22,308 nucleotides of DNA, from assembly GCA_030587525.1 (NCBI GenBank), contig JAUQYW010000463.1, positions 1 through 22,308 of the forward strand, in the 5' to 3' direction. The stretch is from Candidatus Sigynarchaeota archaeon. GTDB taxonomy: Archaea > Asgardarchaeota > Lokiarchaeia > Sigynarchaeales > Sigynarchaeaceae. Shown piece after piece: positions 15,127 through 22,308 of the stretch; position 1 is the stretch's first letter, and the number at the start of each line of letters is the position of its first letter. A program made the translations under genes and the position numbers. The notes under the pieces were generated by a model that was not told the DNA's origin, did not search any database, and saw only the letters and a program-made list of their open reading frames with translations.

Positions 15127-16473
15127 TCACGCCTTCGGCCAGACTTTCTTGAACGCGGATTTCGGGAACCTGCAGTACGGGCATTCTTCCGGTGGCTCGG
15201 GGCCGTAAAACAGGGCACCGCAGATGCGGCAGCGCCACACGGTCTGCTTCGGATCCAGCCCGTTCATAGTCACCTTCTCGAGGTCATCGCCGGTGAGGCT
15301 CGGCAAGTCTTCTAGCGCCGGCATCACGGGCTTGTACTCGTTCAAGGCATAGCGCGATACGACGATGCGTTGCACCTCCGACGTGCCCTCGTAGATCGTG
15401 AGCACGCGAAGGTCGCGCAAGATTTTCTCGATCGGGTAGAACTTCGTGTACCCGTAGCCCGCGAACAGCTGGAGTGCCTGGTTCACGACCTCGAACGCGG
15501 CTTCCGTGGCATAGAACTTGGTCAGCGATGCCGTGATGGTCGGGTCCATGCCATTGTCCGCTTCCCACGCCGCCTTGTAGGTCAACAAGCGCATAGTCTC
15601 GACTTTCTGGTACATCTCGGCGATGCGGAACTGCGTGTTCTGGAAATCTGACAGCGGCTGGCCGAATGCCCTGCGTTTCTTGACGTAATCGATGGCGAAT
15701 TCCATCGCTGACCGCGCCGCGCCCACTGCGAAGCTGCCGATGATGGGCCGGGTGCGGCCGAACGTCTTCATAGCCAACGGGAAGCCCTTGCCTTCCGGCG
15801 CGAGCACGTTCTCCGCCGGCACCCGGCAGTCCTTGAACTTGATCGCCGTGGTGTTGGACGGCCGCTGCCCGAGTTTCGGGATGTGCTCGCCCACGATGAC
15901 GCCCTTCGATTTCATATCCACGAAGAAGCAAGCGATGCCCTTGTGCTTGAGCTCGGGGTCCACGGTCGCGAAGACGCTGCAATAGTCCGCGTATCCCGCG
16001 TTCGTGATCCAGTACTTGGTCCCGTTCAACACGTAATCGTTGCCATCCTTTTTAGCAAGGCATCTAATGCCCGCGACATCGGATCCCATCATCGGTTCCG
16101 AAGTCGCGAAGCTCACGATTTTCGGCTGCTTCACGAGTATGGGCAAATATTTTTGCTTCGCCGCCTCGTTCTCGCTCATCATCAGCGGCTCCTCGCCGAG
16201 CGTGTTGCCGAAAATTGACGTGCCCATTGCCGGGTCGGCAGCAGCGATTTCCTCGACGACGATCGCCTCGTCCATGAGCCCGAGCCCTTGACCACCATAT
16301 TTCTTGGGGATGCTCAAGTTCGAGATGCCCACGGCATGTGCTTTCTTGATGAGGAACACGGGCATCTGGTCGTGCTCGTCGAAATAGTGCGTGACAGGCA
16401 ATATCTCCTTCAGCGCGAAATCCCGGGCCTTTGCCTGCAATTTTAGTTGCGAATCGGTTAATTTGAAATCCAT
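15127..16473 (-). CDS. Acyl-CoA dehydrogenase fused to a C-terminal rubredoxin-like domain
   Basis: A 448-residue flavoprotein. Residues 1 to about 380 are a full acyl-CoA dehydrogenase, which oxidises acyl-CoA to trans-2-enoyl-CoA with FAD. It has the family segments ATSEP--GSD and YWITNAG, and the catalytic base is Glu362 in IYEGTSE. A linker of about 30 residues leads to a C-terminal rubredoxin-like domain (413-448) with WRCRICGALFYG and CPYCRFPKSAF, the fold that closes rubrerythrins. The fusion provides a built-in one-electron Fe(Cys)4 exit for the flavin. The ATG at 16473 has GAGGT 8 nt upstream and sits 17 nt after the stop of the flavodiiron gene. Co-expression suggests electrons from acyl-CoA oxidation could reach the flavodiiron protein instead of, or besides, ETF. 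The acyl substrate cannot be assigned. Confidence 0.93.
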   Translation of the reverse strand: MDFKLTDSQLKLQAKARDFALKEILPVTHYFDEHDQMPVFLIKKAHAVGISNLSIPKKYGGQGLGLMDEAIVVEEIAAADPAMGTSIFGNTLGEEPLMMSENEAAKQKYLPILVKQPKIVSFATSEPMMGSDVAGIRCLAKKDGNDYVLNGTKYWITNAGYADYCSVFATVDPELKHKGIACFFVDMKSKGVIVGEHIPKLGQRPSNTTAIKFKDCRVPAENVLAPEGKGFPLAMKTFGRTRPIIGSFAVGAARSAMEFAIDYVKKRRAFGQPLSDFQNTQFRIAEMYQKVETMRLLTYKAAWEADNGMDPTITASLTKFYATEAAFEVVNQALQLFAGYGYTKFYPIEKILRDLRVLTIYEGTSEVQRIVVSRYALNEYKPVMPALEDLPSLTGDDLEKVTMNGLDPKQTVWRCRICGALFYGPEPPEECPYCRFPKSAFKKVWPKA

Positions 16474-16490
16474 ATCTCTCTACCTCGGAA

Positions 16491-17726
16491 TTACGTCTTT
16501 TTACTCTTGATGGCCTTTACTTGCCTGGCTAGCTCCTGACCGAGTTCCTCGGCTTTCTTGAGGTCCTCGGGCTTCGGCGCGCCCTGGTATTCCAGGGGGC
16601 CGATGCAATCCCAGAACATCTTGTCGATCTTTTCAATGAAATGCTTCTGCGCACCGCCAACCCAGCCAAACGACCCGACGCGGAGCACCTTCTTGTGCCA
16701 GAAGTGCTTGAGTTTCATGAGGTCAAGGATGTAGGCAACTGGCGGGAAGATGCTGTATTCGTAGGTCGGCATGGCGATCACGAGGCCCGCCGATCTCCAG
16801 GCGTCGGCCAGTACGAAGGACGCGTCGGTCTCGGGCACCTTGTGAATCGTCACCTCCACGCTTTCCTGGGCGATGCCGCGCAAGACGGCCCGCAAGATCG
16901 TGCCCGTATTGCCATACATGCTGCCCCAGATGACCGTGATCTCCGGCTCCTGGAAGTCGCTCATATAATTCGCGTATCGCACGTAGTCCGCGATGACCTT
17001 GCCGGGGTTTTTACGCCAGATCAGGCCATGCGACGGTGCAATAACTTTTATATCGAGCCCGCCGAGTTTCTTGATGGCGTTGAGAACCGACTGGGAGAAC
17101 GTGGCCACGATGTTCGCGTAATAGCGCAAGGTCTCGCTAGCCCAAAACGCCTCATCTTCGGGCGGGACTTGATCGTCGAAAATGTAGCCCTTGAAGGCAC
17201 CAAACGAGCCGAAAGCGTCGCACGGGAACAGCACCTTGGTCGATTTCTCATAGGTGACCATGGTTTCTGGCCAGTGCACGTTGGGTGCGTAGAAGAACTG
17301 GAGCACCTTGCCATTGCCAAGTTCGAGTTCCTCGCCATCCTTGACCGCTCTTACCCCGTCGGAGATGCCGTAAAAGGCCTTCACGAGGGGCACGCCCTTC
17401 TCGGACGTGAGGATCTGGATCTTCGGGTTCAGCTCCCGCATCGCTGCGGTGTACCCCGTGTGATCCGGCTCGAGGTGGTTCAAGATCAGGTAATCGATGT
17501 GATTCACCGCGATACCTATCGACTTGACCTGGTCGATGATGTTCTCGGATGATCCCCCACCCCCGGCCTTCACGAGATCGATCAAGGCGACCTTGTTGCC
17601 TTTTACGACGTATGAATTGATGGTTACCCCGTTCGGAATGGGCCAAATGCCCTCAAACAAATCTGAAGTGTAAACGTTAACGCCCGTCCACCAAACGCCC
17701 TCAGCGATTTTTTCGGAAGTCGGCAT
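16491..17726 (-). CDS. fprA: Flavodiiron protein (A-type, FprA family)
   Basis: Reduces O2 to water or NO to N2O at a di-iron site, with electrons from an FMN domain. Residues 1 to about 255 are the metallo-beta-lactamase-like domain with ligands HLEPDH (84-89: His84, Glu86, Asp88, His89), His151, Asp170 in PCDAFGSFG, and His233 in PSHG. Residues about 262-405 are the flavodoxin domain, with the FMN phosphate loop GSMYGNT (268-274). Length (411) matches standard two-domain A-type proteins with no extra C-terminal module. Rubredoxin is the common donor in bacteria, F420H2 in methanogens; the neighbouring rubredoxins favour the first here. A TATA-like element at 17750-17759 implies a leaderless start at 17726. 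It heads the operon with the acyl-CoA dehydrogenase. Confidence 0.95.
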   Translation of the reverse strand: MPTSEKIAEGVWWTGVNVYTSDLFEGIWPIPNGVTINSYVVKGNKVALIDLVKAGGGGSSENIIDQVKSIGIAVNHIDYLILNHLEPDHTGYTAAMRELNPKIQILTSEKGVPLVKAFYGISDGVRAVKDGEELELGNGKVLQFFYAPNVHWPETMVTYEKSTKVLFPCDAFGSFGAFKGYIFDDQVPPEDEAFWASETLRYYANIVATFSQSVLNAIKKLGGLDIKVIAPSHGLIWRKNPGKVIADYVRYANYMSDFQEPEITVIWGSMYGNTGTILRAVLRGIAQESVEVTIHKVPETDASFVLADAWRSAGLVIAMPTYEYSIFPPVAYILDLMKLKHFWHKKVLRVGSFGWVGGAQKHFIEKIDKMFWDCIGPLEYQGAPKPEDLKKAEELGQELARQVKAIKSKKT

Positions 17727-17749
17727 GCAATCTACCCATGCGAAAAGTC

Positions 17750-17759
17750 TTATCTAAAA
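17750..17759 (-). promoter_or_regulatory. TATA-like promoter for the flavodiiron operon
   Basis: The minus-strand ttttagataa is centred about 28 nt upstream of the ATG at 17726. Confidence 0.5.
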
Positions 17760-17780
17760 CAACTGATCACGTGCAATAAA

Positions 17781-17813
17781 AATGGCATCGTTATTGCGAA
17801 TTACTATGCCATT
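17781..17813. repeat. Inverted repeat upstream of the flavodiiron promoter
   Basis: aatggcat (17781-17788) and atgccatt (17806-17813) are perfect 8-nt arms separated by 17 nt. They lie about 22 nt upstream of the TATA element, a position suited to a regulator; no regulator is known. Confidence 0.35.
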
Positions 17814-17913
17814 ATCTGGCCTTATATCGTATGGACATCCATTTTTCCAAGGGCTTTTGTGCGATGATGCATGCATTCTGCCGGGATTTAACCAGAAACC
17901 TCGACGAGTGGGA

Positions 17914-18468
17914 TCAAGGTGGCGGGACCTTGAAGTCTTTATCATCGAGCTTCCGGAGTTTCGTGGGATAATCAATTGCCAATTGCTGGTATATCTTCTT
18001 CGCTTCCTTCCAGAACGCAGCCTGGCTTTCGGATACCTTCTTCCCGATGTCTTTCGCGGGTACCCCGGCCACGATGGAGTTCGGTTCGACTTTAGTTTTG
18101 CTGATCACGACCGCGCCCTCCGCGACGATCGCGTTCTCACCCACCTCGGCATAATCCGAGACGGTCGACTTCATCCCGATGACCGCGCCGTCGCGGATCG
18201 TGCAAGTGTGCAGCATAGCCGCGTGGCCGACCGTGACGTTTTTCCCTATCTCGCATTTGCTTCCAACGCGTGCATGCACGGTCACGTTTTCCTCGATGGC
18301 GGATCCATCCCCGACGACGATCTCGCCGTAGTCGCCGCGCAAGATGGCACCCGCGCCGATAAAACACTTGGCGCCTATGGTGACTTTTCCAATCACATCC
18401 GCCGATGGAAACACATAGGCGGTTGGGTCGATTTTCGGTATCCGGTTTCCATACGCATAAATGGCCAT
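17914..18468 (-). CDS. Gamma-class carbonic anhydrase-like hexapeptide-repeat protein
   Basis: A 184-residue left-handed beta-helix protein. Residues about 14-140 show hexapeptide repeats ([LIV]-G-x4 spacing: VIGKVTIGAKCFIGAGAIL and onward). The conserved LRGD (43-46) and three probable zinc ligands are present: His65, His82 and His87, with the last two spaced five apart as in gamma carbonic anhydrases. A C-terminal helix (about 146-170) would cap the trimer. It lacks an obvious extended acidic loop carrying the proton-shuttle glutamate of Methanosarcina Cam, so it is closer to the CamH/YrdA subgroup, where activity varies. Hydration of CO2 is therefore probable, not proven. A TATA-like element (18489-18497) and aaggt before the ATG are seen. 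Confidence 0.85.
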   Translation of the reverse strand: MAIYAYGNRIPKIDPTAYVFPSADVIGKVTIGAKCFIGAGAILRGDYGEIVVGDGSAIEENVTVHARVGSKCEIGKNVTVGHAAMLHTCTIRDGAVIGMKSTVSDYAEVGENAIVAEGAVVISKTKVEPNSIVAGVPAKDIGKKVSESQAAFWKEAKKIYQQLAIDYPTKLRKLDDKDFKVPPP

Positions 18469-18488
18469 AATTGACCTTCGGCCGCGGT

Positions 18489-18497
18489 GTTATTAAG
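18489..18497 (-). promoter_or_regulatory. TATA-like promoter for the gamma-carbonic-anhydrase-like gene
   Basis: The minus-strand cttaataac is centred about 25 nt upstream of the ATG at 18468. Confidence 0.45.
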
Positions 18498-18549
18498 GCC
18501 TCCTCGCAGCATTCAACCATCGATCGAACGTGCCATCGGATATTCCGCG

Positions 18550-19119
18550 TCATTTCGCGGCCAGCAATTTCTTCTTGATGGCATCGAGTTTTTGGCAATC
18601 CCTGCAATATCTTTCGTAATACAAGCGAACGGCGGCCTGGATATCTTGGTCCAAGCCAACTTTGATGGTCTTGATGTCGTTGCAGCACAATTTCTGCGTT
18701 CCTTTCTGCGCTCCTTTCCCCTTCTCGGTCGTGAACTCTGGGCAACATGCCATCAGAACGTTGAGCTCCACTTTAGGCGTCGATTCCATCACGTAGTCTA
18801 GATCGGGCATCGAATACAATTCCATGCCGAGATCGTTCAATCTCTCGACCATTGTTTCCGCGAGATCATGTAACGGGACATTCTCATTGAATTTCGCCAG
18901 CTCCTCGGCCTTGTTCCGGAGGCTCACCGATCTCTCCTTGATCCGCGGGTTGATCACCGGGTTGAACACTTCATCGAATTTCGCCAAAAAGTTCGTGTAA
19001 AACGTCTTCACCGCGGTCCTGGTTCCCTTGTATTCATGGTCCTCGTGCATTTGCTCGTAATACTTGACGAGATCGTGGAATTTTTCGAGGAACTTCTTTT
19101 TCGGATTTTGGTTCGACAT
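18550..19119 (-). CDS. Cys-rich helical protein coupled to the SIR2-TPR gene, function unknown
   Basis: A 189-residue, charged, mostly helical protein of no family I recognise. Six cysteines form three pairs in the C-terminal third: Cys125-Cys126 (ACCPEF), Cys145-Cys146 (LCCND) and Cys172/Cys175 (YCRDC). This suggests a metal or Fe-S site, or disulfides. The N-terminal 100 residues are Lys/Glu-rich amphipathic helices without membrane segments. The ATG lies 3 nt after the stop of the SIR2-TPR gene and has AAGGA upstream inside that gene's end, so the two are translationally coupled. It could be an accessory, regulator or antitoxin-like partner of the NADase-like protein, but this rests only on the coupling. 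It has no promoter of its own that I can see. Confidence 0.75.
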   Translation of the reverse strand: MSNQNPKKKFLEKFHDLVKYYEQMHEDHEYKGTRTAVKTFYTNFLAKFDEVFNPVINPRIKERSVSLRNKAEELAKFNENVPLHDLAETMVERLNDLGMELYSMPDLDYVMESTPKVELNVLMACCPEFTTEKGKGAQKGTQKLCCNDIKTIKVGLDQDIQAAVRLYYERYCRDCQKLDAIKKKLLAAK

Positions 19120-19122
19120 GAT

Positions 19123-21717
19123 TCATTCCTTGAACGTGTCGATGTTGCGCTTGATCGTGGCAGCATTGGGCGTGTTTCCTTGACCGAGTTGGTTCAAAAT
19201 GTCGAGTGCTCGTTGGAAAGCTTCGATAGCCTTGTCCTTTTTTTTCGCGTTGTAATAAATCGTTCCAATGGTGTTCAAGATTGGAGGTAGGCGGTGAAGG
19301 AGGCCTGCTTGTTCCGCAGCCCGCACGCCAGCTTCGAAATGTGCCAGGCCCGTGTCCGATTTTCCCAATCCAAGATAGATTTCCCCCGTAAAACAAGACG
19401 ATGACACGATGCCTTCGGGATAATCGCCCTCGCGTGCCAGCGCGTTAGCTCGTGTAAGGACTTCGAGCGCCACCTTCGTTTTGCCACGTTTTGCTTGCAC
19501 GAGCCCCGTGTTGATCAAGGTCTCGACAGAAAGCGGGAGATCCTTGGCAGAATTGGCTGCATTGAAAGAGCGATCGAGCCACGGAAGGGCGGGTTCAAAT
19601 TGATTCGCGGCGATGCAAGCTTTCGCGATGTGCAAAGCTGCACGTGCTTCGCTTGTTTTATCATTTAGTTTCATTGCAAACTCGGCGGATTTCACGAACC
19701 ATGCCATTGCATTGGTCAAATCACCACCGTGGAAGTGAATCATGCCAATGTTGAAGGTAACTTGGCTATTCTTCGAAAAATCTACCCGGTGCTCGCTGAT
19801 GGAAAAAGCATCGAGAAACGCTGCTAAGGCACCTTGAAAGTTACCCGCATCGTAGAGGATCATGCCATTGTTATTCAAGCACGTTGCTTTCACGAGCGGG
19901 TCTTTCAATATCTCCGCGAGATCGAGTGCCTTTTTGTTGATCGCAATCGCTTCCTCATATTGCTTGGAATTCCGATGAATCTCGCTTATATTACTCAAGA
20001 CATGAAGCTGGAGCGAATTATCCCCGAGCCTAGCAGCGAGCTGGAGCGATTTTTCGAGCATCGCCCGTTCTTCCTCGTAGCGTTGCTGCAAATGCAAGAT
20101 CGACGCCATGTTGTACAGCAGCGTTGCTTGTTTCAGGATATCCGCGAGGTTCTCGGAGATGAGCATGGAATCCCGGAGAAATTCCATGGCGAGTTTCTCG
20201 TTGCCCATCGTGTGATGGAGATTTCCGATGTTGTTTAATAACCTTGCTTTTTCGTTTAAATCCCCTAATTCCTCAGCGATGCGCAAGCATTTTTCGTAAG
20301 TCTTCAAGGCAGAATCGTGTTCCAGCGTCGCTTCCTGGATGGCACCAATGTTCCCAAGGATGACACCGGCCATTGCGACATCGCCGATTTCTTTAGCAAT
20401 ATCCAGTGCTCTGGCGTGAAACTTAATCGCCTCATCGTATTCTCGCAAGCGGCCGTGCACGAGCCCGATGCCGTTCAAGCACATCGCTTTTAATTTTTGT
20501 GAATCAACATTTTCAAGAATTTCCAAAGCTTCTTCGAATTTTTTTAGAGATCCGGCGTTCTGGCTTTGTGCTTCGAGCACGATACCGATCGAGTGCAAGC
20601 ACGTTGCCTTCGAGATCAGGTCACCGGTTTGCTCCGCAATAATGATGCCTTCTTGTCCCACGCGCAAGGCATCTTCATGCTGCCCGAACGATTGATAAAT
20701 TCGAAAAGCGATAAGGTGTTTCAATGCTGCCGGCGGCTCGGTCAAGTAAAGTCGAAGCCACGTGAGCGGGTTCATGGAAAATGGCTCGCCTGATGGAACA
20801 ATGCCCGGTTGGAGCAAGGAGCGAATGAACTTGGACGTGTTTACGGTTACCTTGAATACTCGCGTGTCTTGATTCATTCGCTTGGTGTCGCGCAAGATTG
20901 CATCGATCTTGGTGGAGGCACCTTCTCGCTCCGTGCCATTCGCGGAAATTTCGGAAATCAATTCGGCATCGCTGCTCGCGTGACTGATCCAGATGAGATA
21001 TTTCATATCGCCAAGGACCTTGATGGTGGGAATGATATCGAAGTCATCACTTCCGGAATACCCCATAATCACGAGATTCCTTTCCCGCGTGATTTTATCG
21101 AGCAATGCTTTCTTGAACGGCTCGATTTGAAACACGTTCATTCCCTCCTTGCCAGATCCGAAGGCTTGCATGGTGGCGACGAGCGATGCCCTCGTGTCGT
21201 CACCCGTCGTTATGTTTTTTGTCGACCCGTGGATCTTGAACAAGAATTTCGTGCCCTTGGCCAGGAACGAGTCGAGCTCCGAATATCGCGTGTAATCCTC
21301 TTTCGTAATCACCGTGACGATTTTCTCTTTTGGAATGCTTGCTTGCATCAAGGCATGCTCGATGAGAAAATCGAAGTTCGTGGTCATGACGAAATTGCCG
21401 CGATTGATCGTGTCCGCAAGAAACACATGCTGCGCATTCGGCTTGTCGCACAAGCCGTAATAATCGATGATCATCAAGTCCTTGTCCACCACGTCGCGCA
21501 GAATCTCGACGAGGGCCTCGAACCTGAGCGATTGAAGGCTCTTGATTTTCTCGACTTCATTGGCAGGGCACATGAACTGTACCATGGCATCCATCATGGC
21601 ACGGCCGGCTGGTTGGCACGAGGGAGCATCTATCGAGCAACCAGCACCGACGAGGAATGTCAAGTCCTTGCCTTCTTTCAAGGTGCTTCTCAAATCGAGG
21701 TTCGGATCATCAATCAT
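19123..21717 (-). CDS. SIR2-like NADase domain fused to a long TPR array
   Basis: An 864-residue two-part protein. Residues about 15-300 are a SIR2-like domain with FLVGAGCSIDAPS (21-33), TTNFD (112-116, Asn114 and Asp116), KIHGS (161-165, His163) and MGYSGSDD (218-225), the NAD-binding and catalytic positions of the superfamily. All appear intact and no zinc-binding deacetylase insert is seen, so it resembles SIR2 domains of immune NADases (Thoeris ThsA, DSR, SIR2-linked Argonaute and AVAST effectors) more than histone deacetylases. Residues about 338-864 hold about 13 tetratricopeptide repeats of about 40 residues in kinesin-light-chain style (A--LG--, LNNIGNLH, A---Y-KAL). Such repeats bind protein ligands and could act as the sensor. 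A TATA-like element at 21770-21778 gives a leader of about 30 nt. The downstream Cys-rich gene is co-translated. An immune or cell-death role is inferred from architecture. Confidence 0.9.
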   Translation of the reverse strand: MIDDPNLDLRSTLKEGKDLTFLVGAGCSIDAPSCQPAGRAMMDAMVQFMCPANEVEKIKSLQSLRFEALVEILRDVVDKDLMIIDYYGLCDKPNAQHVFLADTINRGNFVMTTNFDFLIEHALMQASIPKEKIVTVITKEDYTRYSELDSFLAKGTKFLFKIHGSTKNITTGDDTRASLVATMQAFGSGKEGMNVFQIEPFKKALLDKITRERNLVIMGYSGSDDFDIIPTIKVLGDMKYLIWISHASSDAELISEISANGTEREGASTKIDAILRDTKRMNQDTRVFKVTVNTSKFIRSLLQPGIVPSGEPFSMNPLTWLRLYLTEPPAALKHLIAFRIYQSFGQHEDALRVGQEGIIIAEQTGDLISKATCLHSIGIVLEAQSQNAGSLKKFEEALEILENVDSQKLKAMCLNGIGLVHGRLREYDEAIKFHARALDIAKEIGDVAMAGVILGNIGAIQEATLEHDSALKTYEKCLRIAEELGDLNEKARLLNNIGNLHHTMGNEKLAMEFLRDSMLISENLADILKQATLLYNMASILHLQQRYEEERAMLEKSLQLAARLGDNSLQLHVLSNISEIHRNSKQYEEAIAINKKALDLAEILKDPLVKATCLNNNGMILYDAGNFQGALAAFLDAFSISEHRVDFSKNSQVTFNIGMIHFHGGDLTNAMAWFVKSAEFAMKLNDKTSEARAALHIAKACIAANQFEPALPWLDRSFNAANSAKDLPLSVETLINTGLVQAKRGKTKVALEVLTRANALAREGDYPEGIVSSSCFTGEIYLGLGKSDTGLAHFEAGVRAAEQAGLLHRLPPILNTIGTIYYNAKKKDKAIEAFQRALDILNQLGQGNTPNAATIKRNIDTFKE

Positions 21718-21769
21718 TTAGCTCAGCACGTCTGATTCTTTTTCCTACAGAATCTCGCGCGAGGCAAGG

Positions 21770-21778
21770 ATATTAAAA
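21770..21778 (-). promoter_or_regulatory. TATA-like promoter for the SIR2-TPR operon
   Basis: The minus-strand ttttaatat lies about 56 nt upstream of the ATG at 21717, predicting a leader near 30 nt. Confidence 0.4.
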
Positions 21779-21822
21779 CGTATTTGTGAATCGCGCGACG
21801 ATTTTTATGGTATAGGGGGAAG

Positions 21823-21830
21823 ATTTTTAT
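21823..21830 (+). promoter_or_regulatory. TATA-like promoter for the dsrE-dsrF genes
   Basis: atttttat is centred about 27 nt upstream of the ATG at 21853, fitting a leaderless transcript. Confidence 0.45.
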
Positions 21831-21852
21831 CGTTTTTGGCATTTCTGACGTT

Positions 21853-22212
21853 ATGGGAAGCATCGCATTCCTTGTCCTGTCGGGGCCCTATACCTTCCAG
21901 GGCACCCACACGATGGTGCAGCTGGCACTCGCGGCGCTTGAAAAAGGCCACGTCGTCAAGGGAATCTTCTTCTTCGTGGACGGCGTGTACAACGTGAAAA
22001 AAGGCATCAAGGTGGAACAAGGGATGCTGGATATCCCCGCTGAATTGAAGAAGCTGCGCGACAAGGGGGTGCCGATCTCCGTGTGCTCAGCTTGCGCCGA
22101 TTATCGCGGCATCAAGAGCGAGGACACGATCGATGGTGCCGAGCTCTCGGGCTTGGCCACGTTCAGCGAATACTTCGAGGCTGCCGACAAGGTCGTCGTT
22201 CTCGGCATGTGA
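21853..22212 (+). CDS. dsrE: DsrE/TusD-like sulfur-relay protein
   Basis: A 119-residue DsrE-family protein that carries persulfide sulfur in a hetero-oligomer with DsrF/TusC and DsrH/TusB. It supplies tRNA 2-thiouridine synthesis or dissimilatory sulfur metabolism. It starts with a beta strand and loop typical of the fold (IAFLVLSGPYTFQGTHT), and the active-site motif is VCSACADYRG, with Cys78 at the position of the sulfur-carrying Cys78 of TusD and a second Cys81. The stop is followed by a gaggtgg ribosome binding site and the ATG of a DsrF-like gene 10 nt on, so they form an operon. The window does not tell whether the pathway is tRNA modification or sulfur metabolism. Confidence 0.88.
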   Translation: MGSIAFLVLSGPYTFQGTHTMVQLALAALEKGHVVKGIFFFVDGVYNVKKGIKVEQGMLDIPAELKKLRDKGVPISVCSACADYRGIKSEDTIDGAELSGLATFSEYFEAADKVVVLGM

Positions 22213-22222
22213 GGTGGAAAAA

Positions 22223-22308
22223 ATGAACGAAGCGCTGATCATCCTCACCCGGCCCCCGTTTGGCCGCGTGCTCGCCGTGGAAAGCATCCGCATGGCATCT
22301 GGATTACA
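22223..22308 (+). CDS. dsrF: Start of a DsrF/TusC-like protein, cut by the window edge
   Basis: The ATG at 22223 follows the strong ribosome binding site gaggtgg (22211-22217) by 5 nt. The visible residues MNEALIILTRPPFGR, then a helix beginning AVESIRMASGL, match the N-terminus of DsrF/TusC (strand, then PPyG loop, then helix). It is the expected partner of the DsrE-like protein just upstream. Only 28 codons are visible, so the assignment leans on context. Confidence 0.7.
   Translation, partial: MNEALIILTRPPFGRVLAVESIRMASGL

Noticed and set aside
21143..21160. GSGKEG in the SIR2-TPR protein as a possible P-loop
   Set aside because: It lies inside the SIR2 domain without a preceding hydrophobic strand or a Walker B, so it is a chance match.
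1..22308. CRISPR arrays, insertion sequences, rRNA or full tRNA genes
   Set aside because: I found no regularly spaced repeats, transposase motifs or RNA gene signatures in reading the window.

Overview
The window looks archaeal. Most starts have a TATA-like element 22-30 nt upstream, consistent with leaderless transcripts. Internal operon genes instead carry GGTGA/GAGGT-type ribosome binding sites or overlap the previous stop. Probable transcript ends are T-runs without strong hairpins. The archaeal-type second B-family polymerase (PolB2) with a RadA paralog fits this. GC is moderate, roughly mid-50s percent by eye, richer in the PolB2 block and poorer in a few intergenic and hypothetical stretches. 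Superoxide reductase, flavodiiron protein, rubredoxins and DsrE/F proteins point to an anaerobe that meets oxygen intermittently. A mesophilic Asgard-type archaeon is possible, but the sequence does not prove a lineage.

Layout, left to right. (1) A divergent promoter region at 84-199 serves the start of a minus-strand membrane or secreted protein (cut at the left edge) and a plus-strand operon of FAD-dependent glycerol-3-phosphate dehydrogenase and an alpha/beta hydrolase fused to a polytopic membrane domain. (2) A membrane-anchored zinc-ribbon protein is coupled to a 12-TM MFS transporter. (3) On the minus strand are two tandemly duplicated membrane proteins with a PHP phosphoesterase domain. 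(4) A 455-nt intergenic region with a palindrome is followed by a tightly overlapping GC-rich operon: degenerate RadA-like ATPase, a small helical protein, and a B-family polymerase with disrupted catalytic motifs (PolB2). (5) A low-GC hypothetical membrane protein lies convergent to it. (6) A redox/oxygen-defence region covers 13.7-17.8 kb: superoxide reductase, rubredoxin, two small rubredoxin-type Fe(Cys)4 proteins (the second with an apparent start or frame defect), and an operon of flavodiiron protein plus an acyl-CoA dehydrogenase fused to a rubredoxin domain. (7) A gamma-carbonic-anhydrase-like hexapeptide protein follows. (8) A two-gene minus-strand operon encodes a SIR2-like NADase domain fused to a long TPR array, plus a small Cys-rich helical protein. 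(9) At the right edge a DsrE/TusD gene is followed by the start of a DsrF/TusC gene.

How the genes may work together. In region 6, electrons could pass through rubredoxin-type carriers to superoxide reductase and flavodiiron protein, with the acyl-CoA dehydrogenase fusion as a possible electron source; this is inference from domains and adjacency. The SIR2-TPR pair has the architecture of NAD-depleting immune proteins (enzymatic SIR2 domain plus repeat sensor) and is the best candidate here for an undescribed system. The PolB2/RadA-like operon resembles archaeal DNA-damage-associated clusters and is the second most interesting locus.
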